From JBFHNV01 sp965365655 (GTDB lineage Bacteria > Pseudomonadota > Gammaproteobacteria > HK1): DNA of 38,240 bases. Shown here piece after piece: positions 26,687 through 35,636 of the stretch (position 1 is its first letter; the number at the start of each line of letters is the position of its first letter). A program made the position numbers and the translations under genes. The stretch covers positions 1 through 38,240 of the forward strand of contig CBDUCN010000008.1 in NCBI GenBank assembly GCA_965365655.1, in the 5' to 3' direction. The notes under the pieces were generated by a model, which was not told the DNA's origin, ran no database searches, and saw nothing but the letters and a program-made list of their open reading frames with translations.

Positions 26687-27748
26687 ATGGCACAAGCCCG
26701 ACAGCTCGTTGACAAGGCCGTCCTGAAAACGCTTGTTCCTGCCCAGTCCCTCAACGCTGAGAACTTCCAGGAGCTGGCCGGCAAGGCGGTCGTCGAGGAG
26801 GTGCCGGCAGGCCGCCTGCTCTTCAAGAAAGGGGACACCGACCGCAAGGCCGTGTACGTCCTGTCCGGCGACGTCGAGCTGATCGGCGACGACGGCAAGA
26901 CCACAGTGGTGCGCGGCGGCTCGCCGGAAGCCAAGCACGCGCTCGCGAACCAGCAGCCCCGCCAGGTCACGGCCAAGGCGCGCAACAACGTCAGCGTCAC
27001 CCGCATCGACAGCGATCTGCTCGACATCCTGCTGACCTGGGATCAGCTGTCGGGGATCGAGGTCGCGGAGGTGTCCTCCGACGACGAGGACGCCGAAGAG
27101 GGCGGCGACTGGATGACGCGGATCCTTCAGTCGAAGGCCTTCCTGCGCATACCGCCCGCGAACATCCAGCACATGTTCATGCGCCTGCAGGAGCTGCCGG
27201 TGAAGGCAGGGCAGGTCGTGATCAGCCAGGGCGACGACGGCGATTATTACTACATCATCAGCCACGGGCGCTGCAAAGTGACGCGCGAGTCGGCCAACGG
27301 CGCGAGCGTGACCCTGGCGCATCTGTGCGACGGCGACGCGTTCGGCGAGGAGGCGCTGCTGTCGGCCTCGAAGCGCAACGCGACGATCACGATGGAGACC
27401 GACGGCCTGCTGATGCGCCTGTCGAAGGAGGACTTCGAGGAGCTCCTCAAGGCGCCCATGCTCAACGAGGTGGATCTCGACAAGGCCAAGGACATGGTCA
27501 AGAAGGGCGCCGTGCTCATGGACGTGCGCATGGAGAGCGAGCACAAGGCGGGCAGCATCAAGGGCAGCCTGAACGTGCCGCTGTTCATGCTGCGCCTGAA
27601 GGCCGAGTCGCTGCAGAAGGACAAGACCTACATCTGCTACTGCGAGACCGGCCGGCGCAGCTCCGCCGCCGCGTTCCTGCTCAGCGAGCAGGGCTTCGAC
27701 AGCTACGTGCTCAAGGGCGGCCTGCAGGGCATCCCGCGCCCGAGCTGA
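26687..27748 (+). CDS. Tandem cyclic-nucleotide-binding domains fused to rhodanese
   Basis: A 353-residue cytoplasmic protein in three parts. A degenerate cNMP-type beta barrel (about 20-110) and a better-preserved one (about 140-255) come first; the second has a phosphate-cassette-like FGEEALLSASKRNAT with its Arg. They are followed by a rhodanese domain (about 260-350) with active-site C319 in CYCETGRRSSAAA. There is no helix-turn-helix, so it is not a CRP-like regulator. Rhodaneses move sulfane sulfur; here the activity may be gated by a nucleotide or by conformation. This architecture recurs in gammaproteobacteria, but I know of no defined function. aroE follows after 18 bases. Base use is slightly less GC-rich than in its neighbours, which may reflect high expression. 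Confidence 0.88.
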   Translation: MAQARQLVDKAVLKTLVPAQSLNAENFQELAGKAVVEEVPAGRLLFKKGDTDRKAVYVLSGDVELIGDDGKTTVVRGGSPEAKHALANQQPRQVTAKARNNVSVTRIDSDLLDILLTWDQLSGIEVAEVSSDDEDAEEGGDWMTRILQSKAFLRIPPANIQHMFMRLQELPVKAGQVVISQGDDGDYYYIISHGRCKVTRESANGASVTLAHLCDGDAFGEEALLSASKRNATITMETDGLLMRLSKEDFEELLKAPMLNEVDLDKAKDMVKKGAVLMDVRMESEHKAGSIKGSLNVPLFMLRLKAESLQKDKTYICYCETGRRSSAAAFLLSEQGFDSYVLKGGLQGIPRPS

Positions 27749-27766
27749 CGCGGGCGGGCGCACGGC

Positions 27767-28606
27767 ATGAGCGCGTCGATGGACCGCTATGCCGTGATCG
27801 GGCACCCCATCGGCCACAGCCGCTCGCCGTTCATTCATCGCGAGTTCGCGCGTCAGACCGGCGAGGCGCTCGAGTACGTCGCGCTGGACGTGGAGCCGGA
27901 CGCGTTCGAGCAGCGCGTCGGCGAGTTCCGCGCGCACGGCGGACGCGGGCTCAACGTGACCGTGCCGCTGAAGGAGATCGCGTTCCGCTACGCCGACGCG
28001 CCGACCGCGCGTGCGCAGCGCGCCGGCGCCGTCAACACCCTGCGCTTCGAGCCGGGCGGCGGGGTGCTGGGCGACAACACCGACGGCCCGGGACTGGTGC
28101 GCGACCTGGTGCACAACCTGGGCGTCCCGCTCCGCGGGCGCCGGGTGCTGATGCTGGGCGCCGGCGGCGCCGCCCGCGGGGTGCTGGGGCCGCTGCTGGA
28201 CGAGGCGCCGGGCGCGCTGGTGGTCGCGAACCGCACCCCGGGGCGCGCACGCACGCTGGCCGGTGAGTTCGCCGGGCAGGGGCCGGTGGAGGCCTGCGCC
28301 CTGGACGCGATCCCGGGCGGCGGCTTCGACGTGCTGATCAATGCGACCGCGAGCGGGATCGCGGGAGACACGCCCCCGATCGACGCGCGCAACCTGGCCT
28401 CCGGCGCCTGCTGCTACGACATGATGTATGCGGCCGCGCCGACCGCGTTCCTCGCCCGCGCGGCGGCGCTGGGCGCGGCGCGGCTCGCGGACGGGCGCGG
28501 GATGCTGGTGGAGCAGGCGGCGGAGTCCTTCCACCTGTGGCGCGGGGTGCGCCCGCGCACCGGGCCGGTGATCGACGCGCTGAGCCGGCTGCTGGCCGGC
28601 GGCTGA
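27767..28606 (+). CDS. aroE: Shikimate dehydrogenase
   Basis: A 279-residue NADP enzyme with the substrate motif GHSRSPFIH, the catalytic-Lys strand NVTVPLKE, DNTDGPG with its catalytic Asp, and the cofactor turn GAGGAARGV. It reduces 3-dehydroshikimate to shikimate in aromatic amino acid synthesis. ATG 27767 is used; an internal ATG at 27779 is an alternative. It lies downstream of the cNMP/rhodanese gene and is probably co-transcribed. The 223 bases after its stop are discussed with the DnaA-box site. Confidence 0.95.
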   Translation: MSASMDRYAVIGHPIGHSRSPFIHREFARQTGEALEYVALDVEPDAFEQRVGEFRAHGGRGLNVTVPLKEIAFRYADAPTARAQRAGAVNTLRFEPGGGVLGDNTDGPGLVRDLVHNLGVPLRGRRVLMLGAGGAARGVLGPLLDEAPGALVVANRTPGRARTLAGEFAGQGPVEACALDAIPGGGFDVLINATASGIAGDTPPIDARNLASGACCYDMMYAAAPTAFLARAAALGAARLADGRGMLVEQAAESFHLWRGVRPRTGPVIDALSRLLAGG

Positions 28607-28829
28607 GCGGGCCGCGCGGCGAGAGCCCGCGCTCGGGCGCCCGGACGGGGTCCCGATCCGCGCGACGCGCGGTGTTTTGCACACGGCTGCGCGCGGACCC
28701 GGAATTACCCGGATCGTTCATGGCCGTCTCCGGCGGGGCTGATGACGTCAATCAAAACAACGGGTTGACGATTCCGTCGTGGAGGGTGCCCGGATCCGCC
28801 GCGTGCGGCCCGGTGTTTGACCCACAGAA

Positions 28830-28838
28830 TTATCCACA
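28830..28838. other. Perfect DnaA box overlapping the rsmA stop
   Basis: TTATCCACA, the consensus DnaA box, is formed by the rsmA TAA codon and its flank. CCACAG occurs twice, twelve bases apart (28822 and 28834). The convergent gap 28607-28829 otherwise holds a CGTCAA/TTGACG inverted pair (28745-28770) and no intrinsic terminator that I can see. A single box does not make an origin. Confidence 0.4.
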
Positions 28839-29642
28839 GGGCGCCGCGGACCCCGGCGGCTCCTGCAGCGCGGCCGCGAGAGCGCCGAACTGGGCCACGC
28901 TGAGGGTCTCCGGCCGCGCCCCCGGCTCCACCCCGGCCTGTGCGATGGCCTCCGCGGACAGCAGGCCCCGCAGGCAGTTGCGCAGCGTCTTGCGGCGCTG
29001 CGCGAACGCGGCGGCGACGACGCGCCCCAGGGCCGGCAGGTGGCACTCCGCGACCGCGGGCCGTTCGCGCAGCGTGAGGCGCACGACGGCGGACTCCACC
29101 CGCGGCGGCGGCCGGAACGCGCCGGCGCCGACGCGGAACAGCGCCTCCACGCGACAGTGCACCTGCACCATCACGCTGAGACGCCCGTACGCGCCGCCGC
29201 CGGGCGGTGCGGCCATCCGGTCCACCACCTCACGCTGCAGCATGAAGTGCATGTCCCGCAGCGCCCGGCGGGCGTCGAGCAGGTGGAACAGCAGCGGCGT
29301 CGAGATGTTGTAGGGGAGGTTGCCCACCACGCGCAGGCTGCCCGGGCGCGGTGCGAGGGCGGCGACGTCCAGCTTCAGCGCGTCCCCGCGGTGCAGCCGC
29401 AGGCCACGCCCGGCGAATCGCTGCTCGAGCAGGTCGGCGAGGTCGCGGTCGATCTCCACCGCGTGCAGCGCCGGCACGCGCTCCAGCAGTGACGCGGTGA
29501 GCACGCCGGTGCCCGGGCCGATCTCGAGCAGCGTGTCGTCGACGGCGGGCGCGATGGCGGCCACGATGCGCGCCACCACCGCGGGGTCGTGCAGGAAATG
29601 CTGGCCGAAACGCTTGCGCGGTGGCGGCGACGGGCCGGTCAC
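28830..29642 (-). CDS. rsmA: 16S rRNA dimethyladenosine transferase
   Basis: A 270-residue KsgA/RsmA enzyme with the entry motif KRFGQHFLHD, SAM motif I LLEIGPGTGVLT and catalytic motif IV NLPYNIS, then a C-terminal domain with RRKTLRNCLRG. It dimethylates A1518 and A1519 of 16S rRNA late in 30S assembly. The start is GTG at 29642, 31 bases after the pdxA stop. It is the last gene of the lptD-surA-pdxA-rsmA unit here; apaG-apaH, which usually follow, are displaced. Confidence 0.97.
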   Translation of the reverse strand: MTGPSPPPRKRFGQHFLHDPAVVARIVAAIAPAVDDTLLEIGPGTGVLTASLLERVPALHAVEIDRDLADLLEQRFAGRGLRLHRGDALKLDVAALAPRPGSLRVVGNLPYNISTPLLFHLLDARRALRDMHFMLQREVVDRMAAPPGGGAYGRLSVMVQVHCRVEALFRVGAGAFRPPPRVESAVVRLTLRERPAVAECHLPALGRVVAAAFAQRRKTLRNCLRGLLSAEAIAQAGVEPGARPETLSVAQFGALAAALQEPPGSAAPCG

Positions 29643-29673
29643 CGCGCACGCTCGCCGCGGGGCGCCCGCGCGC

Positions 29674-30669
29674 TCACGCCGCCCGGCGCCGCACCGCAAT
29701 CCCGGCGGCGCAGGCCAGCGCCTCGCGCAGGCTCCCCGGATCCGCGCGGCCGGTGCCCGCGAGGTCCAGTGCCGTGCCGTGATCCACAGAGGTGCGCACG
29801 ACCGGCAGGCCCAGCGTGATGTTGACCGCGGTCCCGAAGCTCGCGTGCTTGAGCACCGGCAGGCCCTGGTCGTGGTACATCGCGAGCACCGCGTCGGCCT
29901 TCGCGAGGGGACCCGGCTGGAACGCGGTGTCCGCCGGCACCGGCCCGTGCAGCGCCAGGCCCTCGGCGCGCAGGCGCTCGAGCGCGGGCTCGATGATGCG
30001 CTGCTCCTCGTCGCCGAGGTGCCCCTGCTCTCCGGCGTGGGGGTTGAGCCCCAGCACCAGCACCTGCGGCGCGCGGATCCCGAAATCACGGTCGAGAGCC
30101 GCGCACAGCACCCGCAGCACGCGTTCCAGCAGCGGCCCGTCGATGTGATCCGCGACCGCGCGCAGCGGCAGGTGCGTGGTCGCGAGCGCGACCCGCAGGT
30201 GCCCGCCCGCGAGCAGCATCACCGGATCGCCGCCGCAACGCGCGGCGACGTATTCCGTGTGCCCGCTGAACGGAATGCCCGCATCGTTGATCACCGCCTT
30301 GTTGAGCGGGCCGGTCACCAGGGCCGCGTAACGCCCGTCCACGCAGCCGTCCACGGCCTCGTCCAGCGCGCGCAGCAGCGACGGGGCGTTGTCGGGATCC
30401 GGGCGGCCGGGCACCTCGGGCGCGGCCAGCGGCACGGGCTTCACCCACAGCTCGCCGGCGGGCAGAGCCGCGTGCGGCGGGCCGTCGCTCTCGCGCAGCC
30501 GCACCTCCAGGCCCAGCAGTGCCGCGCGCCGGCGCAGCATGTCGGGATCGGCAAGCGCCACGACCCGCTGCGCGAGGCCCCGCGCGGCCAGCGCGAGGGT
30601 GAGATCCGGGCCGATGCCGGCCGGATCGCCCGGCGTCAGCGCGACGGGTGGCGGCGTGCCGGGGCTCAC
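29674..30669 (-). CDS. pdxA: 4-hydroxythreonine-4-phosphate dehydrogenase
   Basis: A 331-residue enzyme of pyridoxal 5'-phosphate synthesis. Visible features are LTPGDPAGIGPDL at the start, TGPLNKAVINDAG, metal-ligand histidines in FSGHTEYVA and MYHDQGLPVLK, and TSVDHGTALDLAGTG near the end. It oxidises 4-phosphohydroxy-threonine, leading to the substrate of PdxJ. Its GTG start overlaps the surA stop by four bases (GTGA), implying coupling. The PLP made could serve the SHMT in this window, but that link is generic. Confidence 0.96.
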   Translation of the reverse strand: MSPGTPPPVALTPGDPAGIGPDLTLALAARGLAQRVVALADPDMLRRRAALLGLEVRLRESDGPPHAALPAGELWVKPVPLAAPEVPGRPDPDNAPSLLRALDEAVDGCVDGRYAALVTGPLNKAVINDAGIPFSGHTEYVAARCGGDPVMLLAGGHLRVALATTHLPLRAVADHIDGPLLERVLRVLCAALDRDFGIRAPQVLVLGLNPHAGEQGHLGDEEQRIIEPALERLRAEGLALHGPVPADTAFQPGPLAKADAVLAMYHDQGLPVLKHASFGTAVNITLGLPVVRTSVDHGTALDLAGTGRADPGSLREALACAAGIAVRRRAA

Positions 30670-31964
30670 TCGTCCAGCCTGAACTCGACGTACGCCTCGT
30701 CTCGCAGCTGGCGCATCCAGTTCTGCACCTCCTCGTCGAGCTTGCGCTTGCGGATCTGCTCCGCGGCGCGGGCGCGGCGCACCTGCTCGGTGTCGTCATG
30801 GTCGCGCCGCTCGAGGACCTGCACGATGTGCCAGCCGAACTGGGTGCGGATCGGATCGCTGATCTGGCCCGGAGCGAGCGATTTCATCGTGCGTTCGAAC
30901 TCCGGCACGGTGTCGCCGGGGTTCAGCCAGCCGAGCTCGCCGCCGCGGGTCGCGGACACGGTGTCGTCGGAATGCGAGCGCGCCAGCTCGTCGAAGGGCT
31001 CTCCGTTCTCCACCCGGGTCTTGAGCTGCAGCAGGCGCCGCTGGGCGTCGGCGTCGGACACCACGTCGTTGGTGCGCACCAGGATGTGACGGGCGCGGGT
31101 CTGGGTGACCACGAAGCGCGAGTCGCCCCGGAGATCGTTGAGCCGGATCAGGTGGAAGCCGCTGGGGCTGCGGATCGGGCCCCGCAGGTCCCCGGGCTGC
31201 ATCCCCTTCACCTCGTCGGCGAAGATGGTCGGCAGCTCCGAGCCCTTGCGCCAGCCCAGGTCGCCGCCCTGCAGCGCCTGCTGGCCGTCGGACACCTCCG
31301 CCGCGACCTGCGCGAACGCCTCGCCCGCGCGCAGCCGATCGAGCGCGGCTTCCGCCTGCGCGCGCGCCTCGTCGATCTCGTCCGCGGACGCCGCCTCGGG
31401 CACCGCGAGCAGGATGTGGCCCAGCAGGTACTCGTTCTCGCCGCCGCCCTGGCGGCGGGCGGTGGCCAGGAAGTTGTCGATCTCGCGCGCGGTGACCTTC
31501 ACGCGGCGCTCCACCGATCGCTGGCGCACGCGTCCGAGCAGGATCTCGTTGCGCACCTGCTCGCGGAAGCGACCGAAGTTGAAGCCGTCGCGCTCCAGGA
31601 CGTCGCGGAACTGGCGCAGCGTGAGCTGGTTGCGCTGCGCGATGTTCTCCAGCGCGGCGGTGAGCTCGGCGTCGTCGACGCGCATTCCGTTGTCGCGGGC
31701 GATCTGCAGCTGCAGGCGGTCCAGCACCAGGCGCTCCAGCACCTGGCGCCGCAGCGCCGCCTCCGCCGGCGCCGGGGTGCCGCTCTGGCGCAGCTGCGCG
31801 CGCACCTCGCGCAGGCGTTCTTCCAGCTCGCTCTCGACGATCACGTCGTCGTTGACGACGGCGACGATGCGGTCGAGCTCGAGGATCGGGGTGTAGCGCC
31901 CCTGCGCGGGCGCATTCGCCGCGAAGGCGAGGCCGAGCAGGAGCAGCAGCAGGTTTCGCTTCAT
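30666..31964 (-). CDS. surA: Periplasmic chaperone/peptidyl-prolyl isomerase SurA
   Basis: A 432-residue preprotein. A Sec signal peptide (MKRNLLLLLLGLAFAANAPAQ) is followed by the SurA N-terminal chaperone helices (about 25-160) and two parvulin PpiC domains (near 165-270 and 285-385). A C-terminal helix completes the chaperone module. It guides outer-membrane beta-barrel proteins, including LptD encoded upstream, through the periplasm. ATG 31964 is chosen for the signal peptide; upstream in-frame extension would bury it. The gap to lptD is 135 bases. Confidence 0.96.
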   Translation of the reverse strand: MKRNLLLLLLGLAFAANAPAQGRYTPILELDRIVAVVNDDVIVESELEERLREVRAQLRQSGTPAPAEAALRRQVLERLVLDRLQLQIARDNGMRVDDAELTAALENIAQRNQLTLRQFRDVLERDGFNFGRFREQVRNEILLGRVRQRSVERRVKVTAREIDNFLATARRQGGGENEYLLGHILLAVPEAASADEIDEARAQAEAALDRLRAGEAFAQVAAEVSDGQQALQGGDLGWRKGSELPTIFADEVKGMQPGDLRGPIRSPSGFHLIRLNDLRGDSRFVVTQTRARHILVRTNDVVSDADAQRRLLQLKTRVENGEPFDELARSHSDDTVSATRGGELGWLNPGDTVPEFERTMKSLAPGQISDPIRTQFGWHIVQVLERRDHDDTEQVRRARAAEQIRKRKLDEEVQNWMRQLRDEAYVEFRLDE

Positions 31965-32099
31965 GTCGATTCGGGTGACGCGGCGCACGGCCGCCTGCGG
32001 CACGGTGCGCGGATGGCGGGAAGCCCCGGGGCCGCAAAGCATACCCGGCACGGCACGCGCGGCGCGACGGGTCGGGAGTCGCCGCCCGGCGGCGGCGGG

Positions 32100-34394
32100 T
32101 CAGAACTCGTTGCGGTAGCCCGGGATGGAGCGGCTCAGGAATTCCCCCGCGTCGCCGAAGGACGACAGGCCCTTGAGCACGAACTGCACGAACACGCCCG
32201 TGTTGTAGGTGTCGTTGGCGCTGGTCAGATCCTGGGCGCTGGCGAGGTAGCGCCGCCCCACGAGGCGCAGGCCCCAGCAGCAGCTCTCGTACTCCATCCC
32301 GCCGAAGGTCTCCAGCAGCTTCTTTCCCTCCAGCGAGTAGCTGAAGCGGCCCACCGCGCGCCAGTCGCGCGCCATCGGCCACGCGAAGGACAGGTCCGTC
32401 TGCTCCACCGTGTCGCGCACGAAGCGGTAGGTCGCGTTCACCACCCGCCGCGCGTCGGGCGCGTAGCGCAACGCCACCGTGCTGCGGTCGGTGCGGGTCT
32501 CGTGCGGGTCCCACTGGATCCCGGCGCTGACGCGCCAGCGCTCGTCCAGGTTGGCCGCGACCTCGGCCACCAGGTCCGAGCTGTTCGTGGTGTCGCGCGC
32601 GACGCCGGGCAGCGTGACCCGGCGGTCGCGGAAGTGTCGGATCTGGCCGATGCTGGCACGCGCGATCTCGTCGCCGGAGGCCGAGTCGATGAAGCGCGAC
32701 GTGATCGCGAGGGTGACCTGGTGCGCGTCGCCGACGCGATCGGGGCCGCTGAATCGGTCTTCGCGGAAGAGCTGTCCGAAGTCGAACGTGAACTCGCCGG
32801 TGTCGAACACCGGCAGGTCGTCCTGGTCGTCGAACGGCACGAAGAGATAGAACAGGCGCGGCTCGAGCGTCTGCTGCATCGAGCGCCCGCGGAACGTGAG
32901 CGGGCGCTCGAAGAACAGCCCGCTGTCCATGCTGAACGTGGGCAGCAGCCGCGACGGGTCGTCGTTGGTCCCCGCGGGCTCGTCGTCCAGCGTGTAACCG
33001 GTGTAGCGAAGCGTCGCCTTCGGCACGACGTAGCCGGCCGCGGTGCGGTACGGGAAGGTGACGTGGGGCTTGAGGTCCCAGCGCACCCCGGTCACGCTGT
33101 CGCGGCGGTCGAAGTGCACCACCTCGGCGGTGCCGTTGAACGTGAAGCGCAGGTTGCGCTCGACGACCGACGTGCCGACCAGCATCTGCGGCAGCCGCTT
33201 GTAAGGCCGGCTGGTGCCGGGCAGGTCGTTGTCCACGGTCTGGAAGTTCTGCAGCCGCCCCAGCACGTAGTACTGGTTTCCCGAGTAGATCACGTCGGCG
33301 CGCTGCTCCAGGAAGCTCTGGCTGCTCACCGCGAGGGAGGTCCCCAGGTCCTCGAAGTACTCGTCGTCGGAGACCCAGCCGAACACCGCGTTGGTCGTCC
33401 AGCGGCCGCGCACCACGCCGGTGTGCTCGAAGGCCACGCCCGTGCGCGTCTCGCCGCGCTCGCTGTCGTCGGGCAGCACCTCCGCCGCCAGCTTGCCGCC
33501 GCCCCACGGGAACAGGTAGCGGTACTCGCCCTGCGCCTGCACGCCGCGATCGCTCATCGCGCGAAGCGCGAGCGTCGCGTCCATGTTCGGCGCGATGTTG
33601 AAGTAGTACGGAACCGTGACCTCGGCGCCGGCCTCCCCGGACACGCCGGCGCTGGGTGCGAGGAAGCCGGATTTCCGTGCGTCGCTGAGGGGGAAGGTCA
33701 GGTACGGGCTGTAGAAGATGGGGACGCCCTTGAAGTTCACCCACACGTTGCGTGCGAGCCCCTGGTCCTCGCCCTTGTCGAGGCGGATGTTGTCCGCCTC
33801 CAGCACCCACACGACGTCATCCGGGTTGCAGGTCGTGTAGCGGGCGTCGGCGGCCTTCAGGATGTCGGAGCCGGACAGGATGATGCGGCTCGCCGCGCCG
33901 TGGGCGTGTGCGTCCAGCACCCGGTACTCGGCGTCCTCCACCACGGTCACGTCCTCGGCGAGGGCCAGCGTGCCCCGGGAGCCGGTCAGGTACACGCCGT
34001 CGTCCCACGCGCGCACGTTGCCGATCGCGTTGATGACCTCGGTGCTGCTGTCGTATCGCACCTCGTCGGCCGACACGTGCCGGCCCTGGCGCCGGATCTG
34101 CACGTCGCCGGTGAGCACGGAGACGCCCGCGTCGGTGAGGTTCGCGTCGTCGGCTTCCATGTCCACCGCGTCCGGAAGGTCGGACGGCGACTCGATGGAG
34201 GGAATGGGTGGCAGCGAGAATCCGGGTCCGCACTGCTCGAAGCCGGCCGCTCCCGTCAGCAGCGGGAGCAGCGCCAGCACCGGGAGCCCGGCGACCAGTC
34301 GATGCAGCGAGGCGCGGGTCGGGCGTCGGGCGGACAAGGCGAGCACCGGCTCAGGCAGACAGCGACGAAAGGTGTCACAGATCCCCGGCAGCAT
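32100..34394 (-). CDS. lptD: LPS-assembly outer-membrane protein LptD
   Basis: A preprotein of about 764 residues with a hydrophobic signal segment (near 33-50), a periplasmic OstA/LptA-like jellyroll (about 75-200) and a C-terminal 26-strand-type barrel. The cysteines that form the interdomain disulfides are all present: C55, C189 and the adjacent pair C705-C706. It inserts lipopolysaccharide into the outer leaflet with LptE. The start is uncertain: ATG 34394 gives a long basic lead and lies inside a hairpin, while GTG 34346 gives a more usual signal peptide (748 residues). Neither has a good ribosome site. Confidence 0.93.
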   Translation of the reverse strand: MLPGICDTFRRCLPEPVLALSARRPTRASLHRLVAGLPVLALLPLLTGAAGFEQCGPGFSLPPIPSIESPSDLPDAVDMEADDANLTDAGVSVLTGDVQIRRQGRHVSADEVRYDSSTEVINAIGNVRAWDDGVYLTGSRGTLALAEDVTVVEDAEYRVLDAHAHGAASRIILSGSDILKAADARYTTCNPDDVVWVLEADNIRLDKGEDQGLARNVWVNFKGVPIFYSPYLTFPLSDARKSGFLAPSAGVSGEAGAEVTVPYYFNIAPNMDATLALRAMSDRGVQAQGEYRYLFPWGGGKLAAEVLPDDSERGETRTGVAFEHTGVVRGRWTTNAVFGWVSDDEYFEDLGTSLAVSSQSFLEQRADVIYSGNQYYVLGRLQNFQTVDNDLPGTSRPYKRLPQMLVGTSVVERNLRFTFNGTAEVVHFDRRDSVTGVRWDLKPHVTFPYRTAAGYVVPKATLRYTGYTLDDEPAGTNDDPSRLLPTFSMDSGLFFERPLTFRGRSMQQTLEPRLFYLFVPFDDQDDLPVFDTGEFTFDFGQLFREDRFSGPDRVGDAHQVTLAITSRFIDSASGDEIARASIGQIRHFRDRRVTLPGVARDTTNSSDLVAEVAANLDERWRVSAGIQWDPHETRTDRSTVALRYAPDARRVVNATYRFVRDTVEQTDLSFAWPMARDWRAVGRFSYSLEGKKLLETFGGMEYESCCWGLRLVGRRYLASAQDLTSANDTYNTGVFVQFVLKGLSSFGDAGEFLSRSIPGYRNEF

Positions 34395-34408
34395 CAACGC
34401 TGCCGGGG
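34383..34408 (-). other. Ten-base perfect hairpin at the hemH-lptD junction
   Basis: Arms CCCCGGCAGC and GCTGCCGGGG enclose ATCAAC. It lies 31 bases after the hemH stop and contains the candidate lptD ATG in its loop edge. No T-run follows on the minus strand. It is either a hemH 3'-end structure, with lptD then starting at GTG 34346, or a structure masking the lptD start. Confidence 0.5.
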
Positions 34409-34439
34409 CGGCCGGCGGTGCGGGCGCGGAAGCCCGAGA

Positions 34440-35552
34440 TCAGCGCGGCGCGCCCATCTCCAGCGCGCGCTCGCGGCGTGCGACCGGCGACTGCGACGCC
34501 AGCCGCGACTCCTCCTGCGCCCATTCCAGCCAGCGTCCGGCATCGCCCAGCACGATGTCGGTGAGCGCGCCCACGTGGTCGCGGCGCGCGTTCAGCGCCG
34601 GGATGTAGTCGAATGCGCCGCCGCCGGCGGCCAGGAAGCGATCGCGGTTCTCCACCGCGATCTCCTCCAGCGTCTCGAGACAGTCCGCCGAGAAGCCGGG
34701 GCACGCCACGTGCACCGTGCCGACCCCGTCGCGGCCCCACTGCTCGAGGGTCTCGTCGGTGTAGGGGCGCAGCCACTCCTCGCGCCCGACGCGGGACTGG
34801 AAGCTCACCTCCCAGCGCTCCGCGTCCAGGCCCAGCGCCTCGCTGACGAGGCGCGCGGTCTTGCGGCAGTGGCAGTGGTACGGGTCGCCGGAGAGGAAGT
34901 AGCGCCGCGGAATGCCGTGAAACGAGAACAGCAGCCGCTCCGGCTCGCCGTGGCGCTGCCAGTGCTCGCGGATGCTCGCCGCGAGCGCGCCGACGTAACC
35001 GGAGTCGTCGTGGTAGCTGGAGCGGAACGCGAGATCCGGCACCCATCGCCGCGCGCGCAGCGCGTCGCTGACGGCGTCGAAGATGGATCCGGTCGTAGTG
35101 CCGGAGTACTGCGGGTAGGCCGGCAGCACCAGCAGGCGGGTCACCCCCTGCTCGAGCAGCGCGTCGACGGCCGACGCGATCGAGGGCTGGCCGTATCGCA
35201 TCGCCAGGGCCACGCGGAACAGGCCCGGAGCGCGCGTGTCCAGCGCGTCCTGCAGCGCCGCCGCCTGGGCGCGCGCATTGACCATCAGCGGCGAGCCCTC
35301 CGTGGACCACACGCTGGCGTAGGCCCGCGCGGAGCGCGGCGGGCGCACCCGCAGGATGACCCCGTGCAGGATCGCCCACCACAGCACCCGCGGCACCTCC
35401 ACCACCCGCGGATCCCACAGGAATTCGGCGAGGTAACGGCGCACCGATGCCGTGTCCGGAGCGTCCGGCGTGCCGAGATTGGCGAACAGCACGCCGATGC
35501 GTGCGGGGCGGGCGTGGTCGTACTCGGACTGGCCCAGGTATCGGCTGCCCAT
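34440..35552 (-). CDS. hemH: Ferrochelatase
   Basis: A 370-residue enzyme with IGVLFANLGTPDAP at the start, the LPAYPQYSGTTTGS strand, the metal-site FSFHGIPRRYF with its His, and a CPGFSADCLETLEEI block near the C-terminus. It inserts Fe2+ into protoporphyrin IX at the membrane face, the last step of haem synthesis. ATG 35552 is chosen. On this strand TACAGT at 35579-35584 is a -10 candidate; the divergent moeA gene shares this short region. It lies upstream of lptD on the same strand. Confidence 0.96.
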   Translation of the reverse strand: MGSRYLGQSEYDHARPARIGVLFANLGTPDAPDTASVRRYLAEFLWDPRVVEVPRVLWWAILHGVILRVRPPRSARAYASVWSTEGSPLMVNARAQAAALQDALDTRAPGLFRVALAMRYGQPSIASAVDALLEQGVTRLLVLPAYPQYSGTTTGSIFDAVSDALRARRWVPDLAFRSSYHDDSGYVGALAASIREHWQRHGEPERLLFSFHGIPRRYFLSGDPYHCHCRKTARLVSEALGLDAERWEVSFQSRVGREEWLRPYTDETLEQWGRDGVGTVHVACPGFSADCLETLEEIAVENRDRFLAAGGGAFDYIPALNARRDHVGALTDIVLGDAGRWLEWAQEESRLASQSPVARRERALEMGAPR

Positions 35553-35636
35553 CGGATCGGTCTCGGCTAGGGGGCCGTACTGTATCAGGCCGCCGCGCGC
35601 CGCCCCCCGCCCCGCCGTGCGGCGTTGCTCCGCAGT

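Noticed and set aside
26687..27748. CRP-like transcription factor
   Set aside because: No helix-turn-helix; the C-terminal domain is rhodanese.
28830..28838. Replication origin
   Set aside because: Only one consensus DnaA box, no AT-rich unwinding element and no dnaA/dnaN nearby.
30648..35570. A 1640-codon plus-strand frame
   Set aside because: Antisense to five recognised genes (pdxA, surA, lptD, hemH and part of the flank); GC-rich third positions make such frames common.
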